From assembly GCA_019634575.1 (NCBI GenBank), contig JAHCAY010000001.1, positions 1,426,001-1,490,000 on the forward strand: a stretch of 64,000 nucleotides of DNA, given 5' to 3'. Made by a program: the position numbers and the translations under genes. The notes under the pieces are model-generated. The model had not been told where the DNA came from. It did no database searches and saw nothing but the letters and a program-made list of their open reading frames with translations. Each line of letters opens with the position of its first letter. Within the stretch, counting starts at the first letter, position 1. Below are positions 34,443-43,442 of this stretch, in pieces. The stretch comes from Candidatus Didemnitutus sp. Lineage in GTDB: Bacteria > Verrucomicrobiota > Verrucomicrobiia > Opitutales > Opitutaceae.

Positions 34443-36460
34443 GGATTCGGCAGTTCGATGCGCCGCACCGAGTAGCTCGGCAACGAAGCGGTGTTCGGGT
34501 CGTAGCTGGAATCCGTCGTCAGGAGCACTTCGTCGACCGCCACGTTGGACTTGTTCATCCAGACATTGAACGTGTGGAAGCCGCTCGAGCCCACGCTGAC
34601 CGAGGCCGCGGCGGAATTGTTCGAGTGCCGCTTCACCCACGACCACGAATTCGGGCTGGCGGACGCGAGCTGTCCGCTGGAGGCGGTGCCGTCGAGTCCA
34701 TACCAGACGCCATTCGACGAGGTGCCGTCCCTCATTCGCACCCAGACGTAGAACGTCTTCGGGTAGCTGAGCGTCGAAGGAAACTTCACGCGGAAATCCA
34801 GCCGCGGCGACGTCGCGTCGGCCGGCACGGTGCCGCCGGAGCTGACGGCCTTCGCGCGCAGGCCGACGGCATCGATCGCGTTCGCCTCGTCGTAGAGCTG
34901 CCAGCGGAAGTTGTCGGGCACTGCGGCGATTTGCCGGCTGACGTGCTCGGCGCGGATGCGCACGACGCCCGCGCCACCGGTATCGAGTGCGGCGTGTCCG
35001 AGCACTTCGCCGTTCGCGATCTTCGTGCCGACCGTGCCATAGTAGGTCTCTACCGCCGCGTTGCCCTTGATCTGGCGCGTGCTCGATCCGGCGTTGTAGC
35101 CCCAGCGCGTCCAGCCGAGGCCGAGTTTCTCGGCGGTCTCGATCAGGTCCTTCTCGTAGGAGAGCTGGCCAAGCGCGGCCGTGGTGGCGCCGAATTGATC
35201 GAGCACGAACGGCACCTTGTTCGTGGCCATGAAGCCGGCCGCGTAATGCTGAAGATACCATTCGAAGAAGTTGCGGTTGAGCAGGCCGGGGATCATCTCC
35301 CCGTTGGCGTCGACGCGGTGGTAGTTGAAGAGTTTCTCGAGTTCCCAATCCTCGGGGCCGCCCACGACGGGTGCGATGAGATCGTCGTAATTCGCCAGCG
35401 CCGTCTGCGGATAGGTATACTGCGTGCCGGTCGGAGTGCCGGGATTCGTCGTGGCACCGTAGCAGGGGTTCCATTCGGGCGGCGGGATGATCTGAGTGGC
35501 CGGCGTCGTCTTGCTCCAGCCGTGCTGGATCCAGGGTTTGGGCATGAGCACGTTGACCTCGAAGATGCAGCGCTCCGGATAGGCCGCGATGACCGCGTCG
35601 TAGTCCGGGTAGCGGAATTGCAAGGTGTCGTAGTTGAAATCGGTGCCGACGAAGAACGGCGTCCACGTATCGCCCGCCCCGCCGCCGCTCGTCGCGCTGA
35701 TCTTGTTCATCACCGAGATTTGGAAATTTGTCAGAATGGTCACGGGCTGAGGCGTCGGGTTACTCGGAGAGGAAGTCGCGACGCGACTGGCACTCGGCTC
35801 GGCGAGAATGCCGTAGCCGGCAATGTAGTCGGTGTTCTTGAAGGCGTTCGCGATCGCCACCCAGAAATTCAGGAATTTCGTGTGCCGCAGCGACGTGGTG
35901 TCGTAGGGCGGCTGTCCGGCCGCATAGATATCTCCATCGTTTTCGTTTGGCTCCGCTTTTTCCGCGTTGGCGTCGCAATCGTTGAGGCGCGCCTCGAGGT
36001 AGGTCCAGAGCCCCTGCTCCGTGAGCTTGGTGACCCAAAGCTGCGTGAGTTCGACGATGTCGGGCACAGTGTTCGGGATCGGCTGGCGGACGACTAATCC
36101 AGCCGCGTCGAGCGAGTAGCTGTAGAGATCGATGAGGTCGCCGTTTTCATCGATCGTGCGATCGTCGTAGCTCGGATGACTATACGGGAAGTATTTGAAC
36201 TCCACCGGCAGGCGCACGCAGTTCATCTTGTAGGTGTTCTTCATCTCGTCCGCCACAGTGGCGGGCGCGACGGAGCCGTCGTTGGCGTTGACGTTGGCAC
36301 CGCGCAGGACGATCGGGCGCCCGAGTTCGTCGTAGATTTGCGTGCCGCGGATCGTGAGGCGCTTCGGCGTGGCGAAGGCCGTGGCGGCCAGGAGTGAACT
36401 CACCAACACAAGGACGGCGGCGCGCGCGGGCCCGCGAGAGACAATCGCTCGGAGTTTCAT
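34439..36460 (-). CDS. GH5-like secreted protein with C-terminal beta-sandwich, paralogue
   Basis: The 673-aa product is a longer paralogue of the protein at 31953. It has a signal peptide (MKLRAIVSRGPARAAVLVLV..., ending AFA), a GH5-like barrel (about 33-520) and a C-terminal sandwich (about 565-660; FYVWVRMRDGTSSNGVWYGLDG, FHTFNVWMNKSNVAVDEVLL). The acid/base position reads A-E221-P (GYGILAEPSAS) and the nucleophile position D421-Q422-F-G, the same departures as in the paralogue. FFVGTDFNYDT and VNVLMPKPWIQ are shared long blocks. I chose the ATG at 36460. It is first of the three-gene minus-strand run. Confidence 0.77.
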   Translation of the reverse strand: MKLRAIVSRGPARAAVLVLVSSLLAATAFATPKRLTIRGTQIYDELGRPIVLRGANVNANDGSVAPATVADEMKNTYKMNCVRLPVEFKYFPYSHPSYDDRTIDENGDLIDLYSYSLDAAGLVVRQPIPNTVPDIVELTQLWVTKLTEQGLWTYLEARLNDCDANAEKAEPNENDGDIYAAGQPPYDTTSLRHTKFLNFWVAIANAFKNTDYIAGYGILAEPSASRVATSSPSNPTPQPVTILTNFQISVMNKISATSGGGAGDTWTPFFVGTDFNYDTLQFRYPDYDAVIAAYPERCIFEVNVLMPKPWIQHGWSKTTPATQIIPPPEWNPCYGATTNPGTPTGTQYTYPQTALANYDDLIAPVVGGPEDWELEKLFNYHRVDANGEMIPGLLNRNFFEWYLQHYAAGFMATNKVPFVLDQFGATTAALGQLSYEKDLIETAEKLGLGWTRWGYNAGSSTRQIKGNAAVETYYGTVGTKIANGEVLGHAALDTGGAGVVRIRAEHVSRQIAAVPDNFRWQLYDEANAIDAVGLRAKAVSSGGTVPADATSPRLDFRVKFPSTLSYPKTFYVWVRMRDGTSSNGVWYGLDGTASSGQLASASPNSWSWVKRHSNNSAAASVSVGSSGFHTFNVWMNKSNVAVDEVLLTTDSSYDPNTASLPSYSVRRIELPNP

Positions 36461-36595
36461 GGAGGACGAGGGGTGGAGGGTATCAGCGCTTCGCCGCGGA
36501 GGCTCCGGGCGAAGTGCGCGCAACCTACTCCATCCGCTCCGCGCGCGCATTGTGAACGCGCGCCTTTCCCCTGTGAAAACACGGCGACGCGCCGC

Positions 36596-37981
36596 TCACA
36601 GCGCCGCGCTCAGGCGGTGGCGGAAGCTGTCGCCGCGCTCCGCCAGCCACGTCGCGAGACGCCGCCGCAAATCACTCGCGCCCGCATCGGTCGGATTCAC
36701 CGTCGGACTGAGTTGAAACGGATCGCGTTCGAGATCGTAGAGCAATTCGCGATAGCCGCCGCGCCGCGCGTCGGCGTCGGCCACGAACAGGTGTCGCGGC
36801 GTGCGCAGCGCGCGCCAGCCGAGGTTGTCGCGCGTGCCGCTCTGCTCCAACACACGCCGGCGCGGCGCGAAGAAACACAGCCCCGCCTCCTCCGGTCCAG
36901 CGAACGCCGGATCGCGCAGGCAACGCGAGAGCACGCGACCGTCCAGCCCCGCGGGCGCGCGCACGCGGAGCAGATCGAGCAGCGTGGGCATCAGGTCGGG
37001 ACTGTTGATCAGCGCGTCGGTGCGCGCTCCGGCCGGCAGTTGCCCGGGCCAGCGCACGAGCAGCGGCACGGAGATCGATTCCTCGTGCCACACGAATTTC
37101 TGCATCAGGCCGTGCGAGCCGAGCATCTCGCCGTGGTCCGAGGTATAGACGACGATCGTGTTGTCGGCGAGGCCGGCACCGTCGAGGTAGTCGAGCAGGC
37201 GTCCGAACTCGGCGTCGACCGCCGTGCAACCACCGAAATAACCCGGCAACGCGGGCGCGGCATAGCCGTCGGGGACGTTTGGGCGGCGCGGCAGTTTGCG
37301 ATCGCGATACGGCGCTTCGAATTCGGCGGGGGCGTGATATTGAATGTCGCGCCCCGAGTAGCCGGCTTCCTCCATCATGCGCGCGTAGGCGTCGTCGACC
37401 GGGAAATCGGCATACGGCGCGAAACCCGTGCCGTGGGTATTGTGCGGCGCGACCCAGGAAAGGAAGAGAGCGAACGGCTTATCCTTCGGTCGCTCGCGCA
37501 GGTGGCGCAGCGCCACGTCGGTCTCGTGCGTCGCCTGCCAACCCGATCCGCGCACGACGGGCTCCGGCGATTCCTCCCAGTAGCTCAACTCGAAGAGGTT
37601 GTGGTTGACGTTGTTCGCGTGCCAGAAATCGAAGCCGCCGCGGTGGCTGCGCGGGACGAATTGCGCGCCGTGGTGCAGATGCCATTTGCCGATGTAGGCG
37701 GTGTGGTAATCGGCATCGCGGAGCGCGTCGCCGATCGTCGGCACGGCGGGCGACAGCACATCGTCGTTCGCCAGCACGCCGCAACCGTGCGGGAAGCGCC
37801 CCGTGAGCATGCAGGCGCGATTCGGCGTGCACACCGGACAGGTTGCCACCGCCTGCGTCGCCAGCACCCCCTGGCGCGCGAACGCATCGAGATTCGGCGT
37901 CAGCACCGGATCTTCACCCATGCAACCGACCGCGTGACGCCGCTGCTGGTCGGAAAAGACGAAGACGAGGTTGGGTTGCAT
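36596..37981 (-). CDS. Sulfatase without signal peptide
   Basis: The 461-aa product opens directly with the fold (MQPNLVFVFSDQQRRHAVGC). The formylglycine precursor is C51 in PVCTPNRACMLTGRFPH (CTPNR). Further blocks are TAYIGKWHLHHG, VAPHNTHG and the metal site VVYTSDHGEMLGSHGLMQK. I chose the ATG at 37981 because the 12 upstream residues are not a signal peptide and add nothing to the fold. Like the sulfatase at 28264 it lacks an export signal and begins with a DQQ motif. It is divergent from the exported arylsulfatase at 38136, sharing a 154-bp promoter region. Confidence 0.88.
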   Translation of the reverse strand: MQPNLVFVFSDQQRRHAVGCMGEDPVLTPNLDAFARQGVLATQAVATCPVCTPNRACMLTGRFPHGCGVLANDDVLSPAVPTIGDALRDADYHTAYIGKWHLHHGAQFVPRSHRGGFDFWHANNVNHNLFELSYWEESPEPVVRGSGWQATHETDVALRHLRERPKDKPFALFLSWVAPHNTHGTGFAPYADFPVDDAYARMMEEAGYSGRDIQYHAPAEFEAPYRDRKLPRRPNVPDGYAAPALPGYFGGCTAVDAEFGRLLDYLDGAGLADNTIVVYTSDHGEMLGSHGLMQKFVWHEESISVPLLVRWPGQLPAGARTDALINSPDLMPTLLDLLRVRAPAGLDGRVLSRCLRDPAFAGPEEAGLCFFAPRRRVLEQSGTRDNLGWRALRTPRHLFVADADARRGGYRELLYDLERDPFQLSPTVNPTDAGASDLRRRLATWLAERGDSFRHRLSAAL

Positions 37982-38037
37982 CGGCGCGATCCTACCAGAC
38001 CGTGGACGCGCGGGCATTGAGAACGCGACGGCGCGGT

Positions 38038-38051
38038 CTGAAATCCTTTGC
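38038..38051 (+). promoter_or_regulatory. Candidate operator CTGAAATCCTTTGC (site 3)
   Basis: It lies in the divergent promoter region of the sulfatases at 36596 and 38136 and matches site 1 (25987) at 12 of 14 positions. A weaker relative (CTGATACCC, minus strand, 36475-36486) precedes the GH5-like gene at 34439. Confidence 0.3.
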
Positions 38052-38135
38052 CCTCCGGCGCATCCGACAAAGCATCTCAGAATGAAGCCGGGCTCGCTCC
38101 TTGGCCGTCATCTGCCTTGCATCTATGCTAACCCG

Positions 38136-40031
38136 ATGAGGAAAGCTCCCCTGCCCTTGCTGCGCGCGTCCGTGGGCGCCGCCCTGTTCGCCACCGCGCC
38201 GCTCGCCTCGCACGCCGCCGCTGCGGCGCACGCACGCCCGAACATCATCGTCATCCAAACCGACGACCAGGGGTTCGATGACATGGGATTTCGTCACCCG
38301 TCGGGCCGCGGCCCGCGCACCCCGACGTTCGACGCCCTCGCCGCGCGTGGCGTTCGTTTCGAGAATTTCTACGTGGCGCCGCTCTGCTCGCCGACGCGCT
38401 CGATGTTCCTCACCGGCCGGCATCATCTGCGCACCGGCGTCTGGGGCGTGCACGCCGGGCAGGATTTTCTCTCGCTCGACGAAACCATCGTTGCCCAACC
38501 GCTCCGCGCCGCCGGCTACCGCACCGGCTTCATGGGCAAGTGGCACGTGGGAAAAACCACCGGCTATTTTCCCTGGGAACGCGGCTTCGAGGAAGCAACG
38601 ATGGCGCGCCTCTACGTCTACAAGGACAATCCCATGATGCGTAACGGCCGGCCGCTGCCGACCGAGGGTTGGACCGAGGAGCGCCTCGCCGACATGGCGG
38701 TGGACTTCATCGATCGCGCCGACGACCGGCCGTTCTTCCTCTACTATTGCCCGATCACCTGCCACGGCGGCGTGGGCGGTCCGCGCGAAATCAGTGACGG
38801 CGCCGCGAATGCCGGCTTCCACGCGCCGCCCGAGTTCATCGAGGCGTATCGCCAGGCAGGCGTCACCACGGAGCTCGCGCGGCTCTACGGCAGCCTCACG
38901 TTCCTCGACACACAGCTCGCGCGGATCTTTGCCGAACTCGAGAAACGCGGACTGGCGGAAAACACGCTCGTGTTCGTCCTCGGCGACAACGGTCCGACGC
39001 ACCAGACGCTCAACGAGGAGGAATGGCAGTTGCGCAACCCGAGCGGCCTGCGCGGCGCCAAGACGCGCGTCGACGAGAACGGCGTGCGCAGCTTCCTCTT
39101 CGTCACGCAGCCCGGCCACCTCGGCGCGCGCGTCGTGCAGGACGTCGCCACCGTCGCCGATCTCTATCCCACCATTCTCGCCGCCGCCGGCGTCGCGCTG
39201 CCGCACGACCAGAAACCGCTCGACGGCTTCGACCTGCATCCGCTCCTCGAGCGCGGCCAATGGGAACACGCCGACCGCGCATGGTGCCAGATCGAGTTGC
39301 TCAACAGCGCGGGCCTCGAAGTCGGCAAACTCCCGCGCGTCGACCCCGCCGGCCTGACCGTGCGCCCGCAACCGCTGCTCACGCTCGGTGACGCCGCGAA
39401 CTCCATCGCGAACGTGTTCTCCGTGCGCCGGGGCAACCTGAAACTCACCAAGGGGTCGCTCTACGACCTCAGCACGCCGGACGGACGACGCGAACGCAGC
39501 GCGATCGAGAATCCCGCGATCAAGACCGAGTTCGATACGATCTTCGCGGGTTGGTGGAGCGGCGTCGTGGCGCAGCCGCCGTCGTTCCAGAAACCGGTGC
39601 TCGTGCTGCCGGCGCGCGTGCCGGCCGACGATCCCGGCGCCACGGCGATCGCGACCGGCTTCTACGCCTACCTCGCCGTCGCCGCGCAGGGCCCGGCGGT
39701 CCGCGTGGAGAACCACGCCGTGCTCGGCCTCGGCAATCCCGGTGACCGTCTGACCTTCCGCGTCGCGCCGGGCGCGAGCACCCGCTATCGCGCGTCGCTG
39801 CGTTTCCGCGGCAAGATGCCGGCGGAATCCGCGACGCTCCGGCTGCATCTCGAAAACGGTGCCGCGGTCGAAGCTACCACGCACGAAAACGACCTCGAAT
39901 TCCCGCCGCTCGCCTTGCCCGAGGCTTCGCCCGCGCAGCCGCTGCTACTGTATCTCGAAGTCGCCGGCGCCAGCGCCGTGAAACTCCCGGCGCTGACCGA
40001 ACTCCGCTTCACGCCCATCGGCGGCTCATGA
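38136..40031 (+). CDS. Exported arylsulfatase with C-terminal beta domain
   Basis: The 631-aa product has a signal peptide (1-30), the metal-binding IQTDDQGFDDMGF, formylglycine precursor C84 in APLCSPTRSMFLTGRHH (CSPTR), GFMGKWHVGKTTGYFPWERG and the second metal site FVLGDNGPTH. About 120 extra residues at the C-terminus (VRVENHAVLGLGNPGDRLTFRV...) form a predicted beta sandwich not found in minimal sulfatases. I chose the ATG at 38136 (MRKAPLPLLRA), which opens the signal peptide. Its stop overlaps the transporter start (ATGA), so desulfation and import of the product appear linked. Confidence 0.9.
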   Translation: MRKAPLPLLRASVGAALFATAPLASHAAAAAHARPNIIVIQTDDQGFDDMGFRHPSGRGPRTPTFDALAARGVRFENFYVAPLCSPTRSMFLTGRHHLRTGVWGVHAGQDFLSLDETIVAQPLRAAGYRTGFMGKWHVGKTTGYFPWERGFEEATMARLYVYKDNPMMRNGRPLPTEGWTEERLADMAVDFIDRADDRPFFLYYCPITCHGGVGGPREISDGAANAGFHAPPEFIEAYRQAGVTTELARLYGSLTFLDTQLARIFAELEKRGLAENTLVFVLGDNGPTHQTLNEEEWQLRNPSGLRGAKTRVDENGVRSFLFVTQPGHLGARVVQDVATVADLYPTILAAAGVALPHDQKPLDGFDLHPLLERGQWEHADRAWCQIELLNSAGLEVGKLPRVDPAGLTVRPQPLLTLGDAANSIANVFSVRRGNLKLTKGSLYDLSTPDGRRERSAIENPAIKTEFDTIFAGWWSGVVAQPPSFQKPVLVLPARVPADDPGATAIATGFYAYLAVAAQGPAVRVENHAVLGLGNPGDRLTFRVAPGASTRYRASLRFRGKMPAESATLRLHLENGAAVEATTHENDLEFPPLALPEASPAQPLLLYLEVAGASAVKLPALTELRFTPIGGS

Positions 40032-41464
40032 GCACGCCGCCCGCCTCCGTCAGCCCCGCACCTCGCCCCGTCACGCTGCCGGAGGAGCGCGTGCCGTGGC
40101 GCGAGAAGCTCGCGTTCGGCATCGGCGGCATCCTCGACAATTTCGGCAACGCCGGCCTCAAGAACGTCGCGAATCCGATCTTCAACATCGTGCTCGGCGT
40201 CAGCCCCGCGCTGGTCGGGCTGATGATCTCGATCTCGCGCGTCTGGGATGCGTTCATCGATCCGCTCGTCGGCAGCGCCTCCGACAACGCCCGCACGCGC
40301 TGGGGCCGCCGCAAGCCCTTCGTCGCCGCCGGCATCGTCGGCTGCGCCGTCGCGCTGCCGTTGATGATGTTCTGCCCCGCCGGCGGCAGCGAGGCGTCGC
40401 GCTTCGCCTGGTTGATGACTACCGGCCTGCTGTTCTATGCGGCCTACGCCGTGTTCGTGATTCCGTTCAACGCCCTCGCGTTCGAGATGACGTCGGACAC
40501 GCACGAGCGCACGCGCGTGCAGGCGGTGAAAACCATCGTGGCCGCGATCTCGGGCGTCGGCATCCAATGGATTTTCCCGCTCACGCAGAACGGCTGGCTC
40601 GGCGACCCGGTGCAGAGCGTGCGGATCGTCGGCCTCGGCCTCGGCGTGCTTTACCTGCTGATCGGCGTGGTGCCGCTCGTGACGCTGAAGGAGCGGCTCT
40701 TTCGCCAAGCGACCAAGCAGGCCGTCGTGCCGCTCCGCACCAGTCTGCCCACCGCGCTCCGCAGCCGGCCATTCCGGTTGCTGTTGCTCGTGATCGTGCT
40801 CACCCACCTCGGCCTGAACACCGTCAACGCGCTCGGCATCTACGTGAACGTCTACTACGTCCACGGCGGCGACGCGAAGGCCGCCTCGATCGTCAGCGGC
40901 TGGTGGGGCACGGTCTATCTGCTCTCGACCATCGCGCTCACACCCGTCATCGCCGCGCTCTCCGGCCGCATCGGCAAGCGCCGCGCCCTGCTCGTCTGCC
41001 TCGCCTGCGTGCTCACGGGCTCGACCCTGAAATGGTTCCTCTTCACGCCCGCGCACCCGCACTGGCAGCTCGTCATCGGCGTGCTGCTCGGTCCGGGCCT
41101 CTCCGGCCTCTGGATGCTCGTGCCCTCGATGACCATGGACATCGTCGACCATGAGGAGCTACAAAACGGGACGCGCTCCGACGCGCTGTATTACGCGATC
41201 TCCGCGTGGGTCGGAAAATGCGGCCTCGCCCTCAGCCTGTTCCTCTCAGGCCTCCTGCTGGTCGGGCTCGGTTTCGACGCGAAGCTCGGCGCGCAACAAA
41301 GCGCCACGACGCTGTTCTGGATGCGCGTCTGCTTCGCCTGGCTGCCGGCGCTCACCGTCATCGTGTCGCTGATCACGGTCGCCCGCTTCCCTCTCACCAC
41401 GGAAAAAATGCTCGAAGTGCGCGCCGAACTCCTGCGCCGCCGCCAAGCCGCGGCGAACGCATGA
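40028..41464 (+). CDS. GPH-type sugar:cation symporter (MFS, MelB-like)
   Basis: The 478-aa product has 12 predicted membrane helices. The GPH features are the N-terminal WREKLAFGIGGILDN, the loop 2-3 motif DAFIDPLVGSASDNARTRWGRRKPF and the matching second-half loop SGRIGKRRALL. Such permeases take up glycosides, glucuronides or disaccharides with H+ or Na+. Because it is coupled (ATGA) to an exported sulfatase in a mannan/sulfatase locus, uptake of desulfated or partly sulfated oligosaccharide is the likely role (inference). Confidence 0.88.
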   Translation: MSTPPASVSPAPRPVTLPEERVPWREKLAFGIGGILDNFGNAGLKNVANPIFNIVLGVSPALVGLMISISRVWDAFIDPLVGSASDNARTRWGRRKPFVAAGIVGCAVALPLMMFCPAGGSEASRFAWLMTTGLLFYAAYAVFVIPFNALAFEMTSDTHERTRVQAVKTIVAAISGVGIQWIFPLTQNGWLGDPVQSVRIVGLGLGVLYLLIGVVPLVTLKERLFRQATKQAVVPLRTSLPTALRSRPFRLLLLVIVLTHLGLNTVNALGIYVNVYYVHGGDAKAASIVSGWWGTVYLLSTIALTPVIAALSGRIGKRRALLVCLACVLTGSTLKWFLFTPAHPHWQLVIGVLLGPGLSGLWMLVPSMTMDIVDHEELQNGTRSDALYYAISAWVGKCGLALSLFLSGLLLVGLGFDAKLGAQQSATTLFWMRVCFAWLPALTVIVSLITVARFPLTTEKMLEVRAELLRRRQAAANA

Positions 41465-41552
41465 GCCCCGCCGCCTGACGCCTCTCTCTCTCGTGCCACC
41501 GTCGCGCGCCGCCTGCCGGCGCCACCGACGACGCGCGAGCTTGTCCTCCCCA

Positions 41553-43418
41553 ATGCCCCTCGACCGACTCTACGACGCCAGTCTGCAGCACCTGCTCAAG
41601 CTGCTGCGCTGGCGCGTGTGGTTGCAGGAAAAACTGCAGCCCACCGAGTGGCAGGTGACCCTGCTCTGGGCGGCCGCCGCGGGCGTGCTTGGCGCGCTCT
41701 CCGCCCTCGCATTCACGAGCCTGACCGAGGGGACGCACCGCCTGCTCACCGGCTCGCGCGCGGGCATCGTCGAGTCGATGCGCCTGCTGCCGTGGTGGGC
41801 CGCGCTCGGCGTGCCCGTGCTCGGCGGCCTGATCACCGGGGCGATCCTCCGCGTCGGACAGAAATTGCTGCCGGGACAGAGCTCGACCGATTACATGGAA
41901 GCAATCTCGCTCGGCTCGGGTCGCCTGCCCGTGCGCGCGAGCCTGACGAAGATCGGCGCCGCGCTCTTCGCCATCGGGTCCGGTGCCTCCATCGGCCGCG
42001 AAGGCCCGCTCGTGCAACTCGCCGCGCTGCTCGCCTCGCTGATCGGCCGCTGGCGCCGCCTTCCGCCGCCGCGCGCCCGGCTGCTGATCGCCTGCGGCGG
42101 CGCGGCCGGCATTGCCTCCGCCTACAACGCGCCCATCGGCGGCTCGTTCTTCATCGCCGAAATCATCCTCGGGACCATCGCGATGGAAAACCTCGGGCCG
42201 CTCGTCGTGTCCGCCGTCGCCGCCGCGCTGACGTTGCGGACGCTGACGAATGCCGCGCAACTCTACGCCGTGCCCGCGTTTCACCTCGGCTCGCTCTGGG
42301 AAATCGGACCCTACGTGCTGCTCGGGTTGCTGACGGGATCGCTCGCGCCGCTGTTTCTTCGTTCACTGCGGAAAGCGGAATCGTTCTTCGTCGGCTTGCG
42401 GCTGCCGTTGGTTCTGCGTCTGGGGCTGGGTGGATTGCTGGTGGGACTCGTCGCCATGCGGATTCCGGAAGTGTGCGGCAACGGCTACACCGTCGTCGTC
42501 GACATCCTGAACGGCGAGATCGGTTGGGCGCTGCTCATCCTCGTGCTGGCCTGCAAGTGGCTCGCCACCGCGGCCTCGTTCGGGTCGGGCGCGCCGGGCG
42601 GCGTCTTCACGCCGTCGCTCTTCATGGGCGCGAGCGGCGGCTTTCTCTTCGGCACGGCGGTGCACGCGCTCTGGCCGGCCGCCGCCGTCGATCCACGTGC
42701 GTTCGCGCTGGTCGGCATGGGAGCCTTCCTTGGTGCCGTCTGCCACGCGCCCCTGATGGCGATCATCATGCTCTTCGAGATGACGCTGACCTACGACATC
42801 GTGCTGCCGCTGATGCTTTGCACCGTGATCGCCTACTACACCGCGAAAGGCCTCTGGAATCACTCGCTCTACAGCGAATCGCTCCAGCGCAAAGCGGCCG
42901 AGCAACCGGCGGCGGACACCTTGGACGGACACGCCGTGGAGACTTTCATGCGGACCGATCCGCCGAGCATCCGCCACGACGCACCGTTCTCGGACATCGC
43001 GCGGCTTTTTCTCTCCGAGCGGGTCAACTATCTCTACGTCGTCACGGCGGAGCGGAAATTTCTCGGCGTCGTCGCGCTGCACGACATCAAGCCCTTCCTC
43101 AGCGAACCGGCGATGGCGCACGTCGTCATCGCGAGCGACATCCTGCACGACGATTTTCCCCGCGTGCGCATCGATGAATCGCTCGGGCAGGCGCTGAGTC
43201 GCTTCCTCGGCGTGCGGGCGGAACGTCTGCCGGTGCTGGCGGGCGACGGCCGCCTGGTCGGCAGCCTGGCGAAGAGCGACCTGTTGCTCGCCCTCGTCGA
43301 ACTGCAAAAACATCCCCGCGCCGGCGCGCCGTCCTTGAGCGGCGTCGCGGCGAGCCAGCCGATCGCGAGCGAACCCGCGTCCAGCCGCGAGGCGCGCTTG
43401 GCGGCGGTCCGCGCCTGA
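41553..43418 (+). CDS. clcB: ClcB-like CLC chloride channel/transporter with CBS pair
   Basis: The 621-aa product has a CLC membrane domain and two C-terminal CBS domains (about 460-592; VETFMRTDPPSI..., ILHDDFPRVRIDES...). The gating glutamate is kept in SGASIGREGPLVQ (near residue 150) and the third filter motif is SGAPGGVFTPSLFMGA. The first filter motif is not GSGIP but SSTDYMEAI, as in the ClcB branch. I chose the ATG at 41553. It is 88 bp downstream of the sugar transporter and may be cotranscribed; anion flux would fit release of sulfate or charge balance, but this is speculative. Confidence 0.87.
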   Translation: MPLDRLYDASLQHLLKLLRWRVWLQEKLQPTEWQVTLLWAAAAGVLGALSALAFTSLTEGTHRLLTGSRAGIVESMRLLPWWAALGVPVLGGLITGAILRVGQKLLPGQSSTDYMEAISLGSGRLPVRASLTKIGAALFAIGSGASIGREGPLVQLAALLASLIGRWRRLPPPRARLLIACGGAAGIASAYNAPIGGSFFIAEIILGTIAMENLGPLVVSAVAAALTLRTLTNAAQLYAVPAFHLGSLWEIGPYVLLGLLTGSLAPLFLRSLRKAESFFVGLRLPLVLRLGLGGLLVGLVAMRIPEVCGNGYTVVVDILNGEIGWALLILVLACKWLATAASFGSGAPGGVFTPSLFMGASGGFLFGTAVHALWPAAAVDPRAFALVGMGAFLGAVCHAPLMAIIMLFEMTLTYDIVLPLMLCTVIAYYTAKGLWNHSLYSESLQRKAAEQPAADTLDGHAVETFMRTDPPSIRHDAPFSDIARLFLSERVNYLYVVTAERKFLGVVALHDIKPFLSEPAMAHVVIASDILHDDFPRVRIDESLGQALSRFLGVRAERLPVLAGDGRLVGSLAKSDLLLALVELQKHPRAGAPSLSGVAASQPIASEPASSREARLAAVRA

Positions 43419-43442
43419 AATCGCCCTCGAAGCCGTGCGGCC

